A stretch of 64,000 bases of DNA. It comes from Rhodococcoides fascians A25f. GTDB lineage: Bacteria > Actinomycetota > Actinomycetes > Mycobacteriales > Mycobacteriaceae. Position 1 is the first letter of the stretch, and each line of letters begins with the position of its first letter. The stretch covers positions 3,069,501-3,133,500 of the forward strand of contig NZ_CP049744.1 in assembly GCF_000760935.2 (NCBI RefSeq). Reading direction: 5' to 3'. Positions 63,378-64,000 of this stretch are shown piece after piece. The position numbers and the translations under genes are program-made. The notes under the pieces were generated by a model, which saw only the letters and a list, made by a program, of their open reading frames with translations, did no database searches and was not told the DNA's origin.

Positions 63378-64000
63378 CGGCAGTGTTCCGTCGGTCCGAT
63401 CCGCACTCGACGCAGCCTCCAGCGTGTGATCGGCCCGGCGGACGGCCCAGAGCGTGACCAGTAGCGCCACTCCGGTGAGCGGCCAGCCCATGCCGATCCG
63501 TGCAACGGCCAGCCAGCCGGTCTGATCCGAGTCGTAGAGCTGCGACTGGACGACGTACCGGGCGGCGAACACTGCCGCCCACGCGATCGTCGCCACGTCG
63601 TAGAAGCGCACGGCCGCTCGGTTGTGACGCCACGCCGTTCCCTTGCCGTTGAGGTAACCCCAGATGACTCCGACCAGCGGCCAGCGCGCGAGTACCGACA
63701 ACACGAACGCTCCGCCGTAGACCAGCGAGGTGTAGATGCCGAACAGGAAATAGCCCTTGGCATCCCCGGTGCGGTACGCGATGAACGCGCAGATGCCGAC
63801 ACCGAAAAATCCTGAAATTGCAGGCTGAATGGGACTGCGCTGAACCAGACGCCACACCAGAACTGCAGCGGCCACGCCGAGTGCTGACCACAGGGCGACG
63901 GCCAGGCCGAAGAAGCTGTTGGCCGGAACGAAGACGATGACCGGCAACGTGGAATAGACGAGCCCGCTCAGACCACCGAGCTGTTCGAGAACGGTGGGGG
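63351..64000 (-). CDS. DUF3159 membrane protein (cut by window edge)
   Basis: At least 215 residues of a polytopic membrane protein; the frame runs open past the right edge, with TVLEQLGGLSGLVYSTLPVI before the first in-window Met-like codon, typical of the DUF3159 start. Further pieces are FGLAVALWSALGVAAAVLVWRL, YRTGDAKGYFLFGIYTSLVYG and WGYLNGKGTAWRHN. About five or six membrane segments. The gene follows ceoC in mycobacteria as well. Function unknown. Its stop lies within the ceoC 3' end. Confidence 0.85.
   Translation of the reverse strand, partial: PTVLEQLGGLSGLVYSTLPVIVFVPANSFFGLAVALWSALGVAAAVLVWRLVQRSPIQPAISGFFGVGICAFIAYRTGDAKGYFLFGIYTSLVYGGAFVLSVLARWPLVGVIWGYLNGKGTAWRHNRAAVRFYDVATIAWAAVFAARYVVQSQLYDSDQTGWLAVARIGMGWPLTGVALLVTLWAVRRADHTLEAASSADRTDGTLPSDQADRSS

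Overview
The window is a high-GC actinobacterial chromosome segment, and the gene content points to a mycolate-containing member of the Mycobacteriales. Arabinogalactan synthesis (AftC-like), phosphatidylinositol mannoside synthesis (pgsA, acyltransferase, pimA), the coproporphyrin-dependent heme route (hemE, coproporphyrinogen oxidase, hemQ) and an actinobacterial SOS box are all present. Gene order follows, in long blocks, the Mycobacterium tuberculosis segments hisS-rel-sec-ruv-pdx-pim-thrS and zapE-aftC-msrB-hem-rnd-dxs-ceoBC. Proteins and layout best fit Rhodococcus or a close Nocardiaceae relative; that is inference, since no rRNA or species marker is present. Almost everything is coding. 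No gap between genes exceeds about 300 bases, and I saw no rRNA, prophage, insertion sequence, CRISPR array or riboswitch.

Layout. 1-5.5 kb: hisS (cut by the left edge), a metallo-beta-lactamase-fold hydrolase, two tandem extracytoplasmic cyclophilins and the (p)ppGpp enzyme Rel. 5.6-11.4 kb: apt, a solute-binding lipoprotein and secF-secD-yajC. 11.6-13.9 kb: ruvC-ruvA-ruvB behind an SOS box. 14-18 kb: YebC-family protein, vitamin B6 synthase (pdxT, pdxS), tesB and a uridine-kinase-like protein without a P-loop. 18.1-24.5 kb: a tightly coupled minus-strand operon thrS-HIT-pgsA-acyltransferase-pimA-NUDIX. 25.0-25.7 kb: four tRNA genes. 25.8-33.5 kb: small and accessory genes, zapE, a RibD-like reductase, a degenerate hydrolase lipoprotein, aftC, msrB and maoC. 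33.5-39.7 kb: a molybdopterin sulfoxide/N-oxide reductase, then HAD-hemQ-cgoX-hemE. 39.8-45.1 kb: DUF3000, RNase D and the beta-oxidation pair fadA-fadB. 45.1-49.3 kb: an ECF41-like sigma factor, flavodoxin and frameshifted NAD(P)-binding gene, bracketed by two related long palindromes, then a sugar transporter and a YciI protein. 49.3-54.9 kb: dxs, a glutaminase-STAS-cNMP fusion, rskA-sigK. 54.9-64 kb: a drug-type ABC exporter, a CGNR protein, an iron-siderophore lipoprotein with an iron box, an RNA methyltransferase, an APC permease, the TrkA pair ceoB-ceoC and a DUF3159 membrane protein cut by the right edge.

Many adjacent same-strand genes overlap by four bases (GTGA or ATGA), so translational coupling is the main organising principle. 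The most unusual material is the 45.1-47.5 kb sigma-factor module with its bracketing palindromes, the three-domain glutaminase, a membrane-anchored protein carrying two L7/L12-type repeats, and two proteins that keep a recognisable fold while losing key catalytic residues (the uridine-kinase-like protein at 16.3 kb and the lipoprotein at 29.7 kb). I did not find a clear multi-gene novel system; most of the window is conserved housekeeping.
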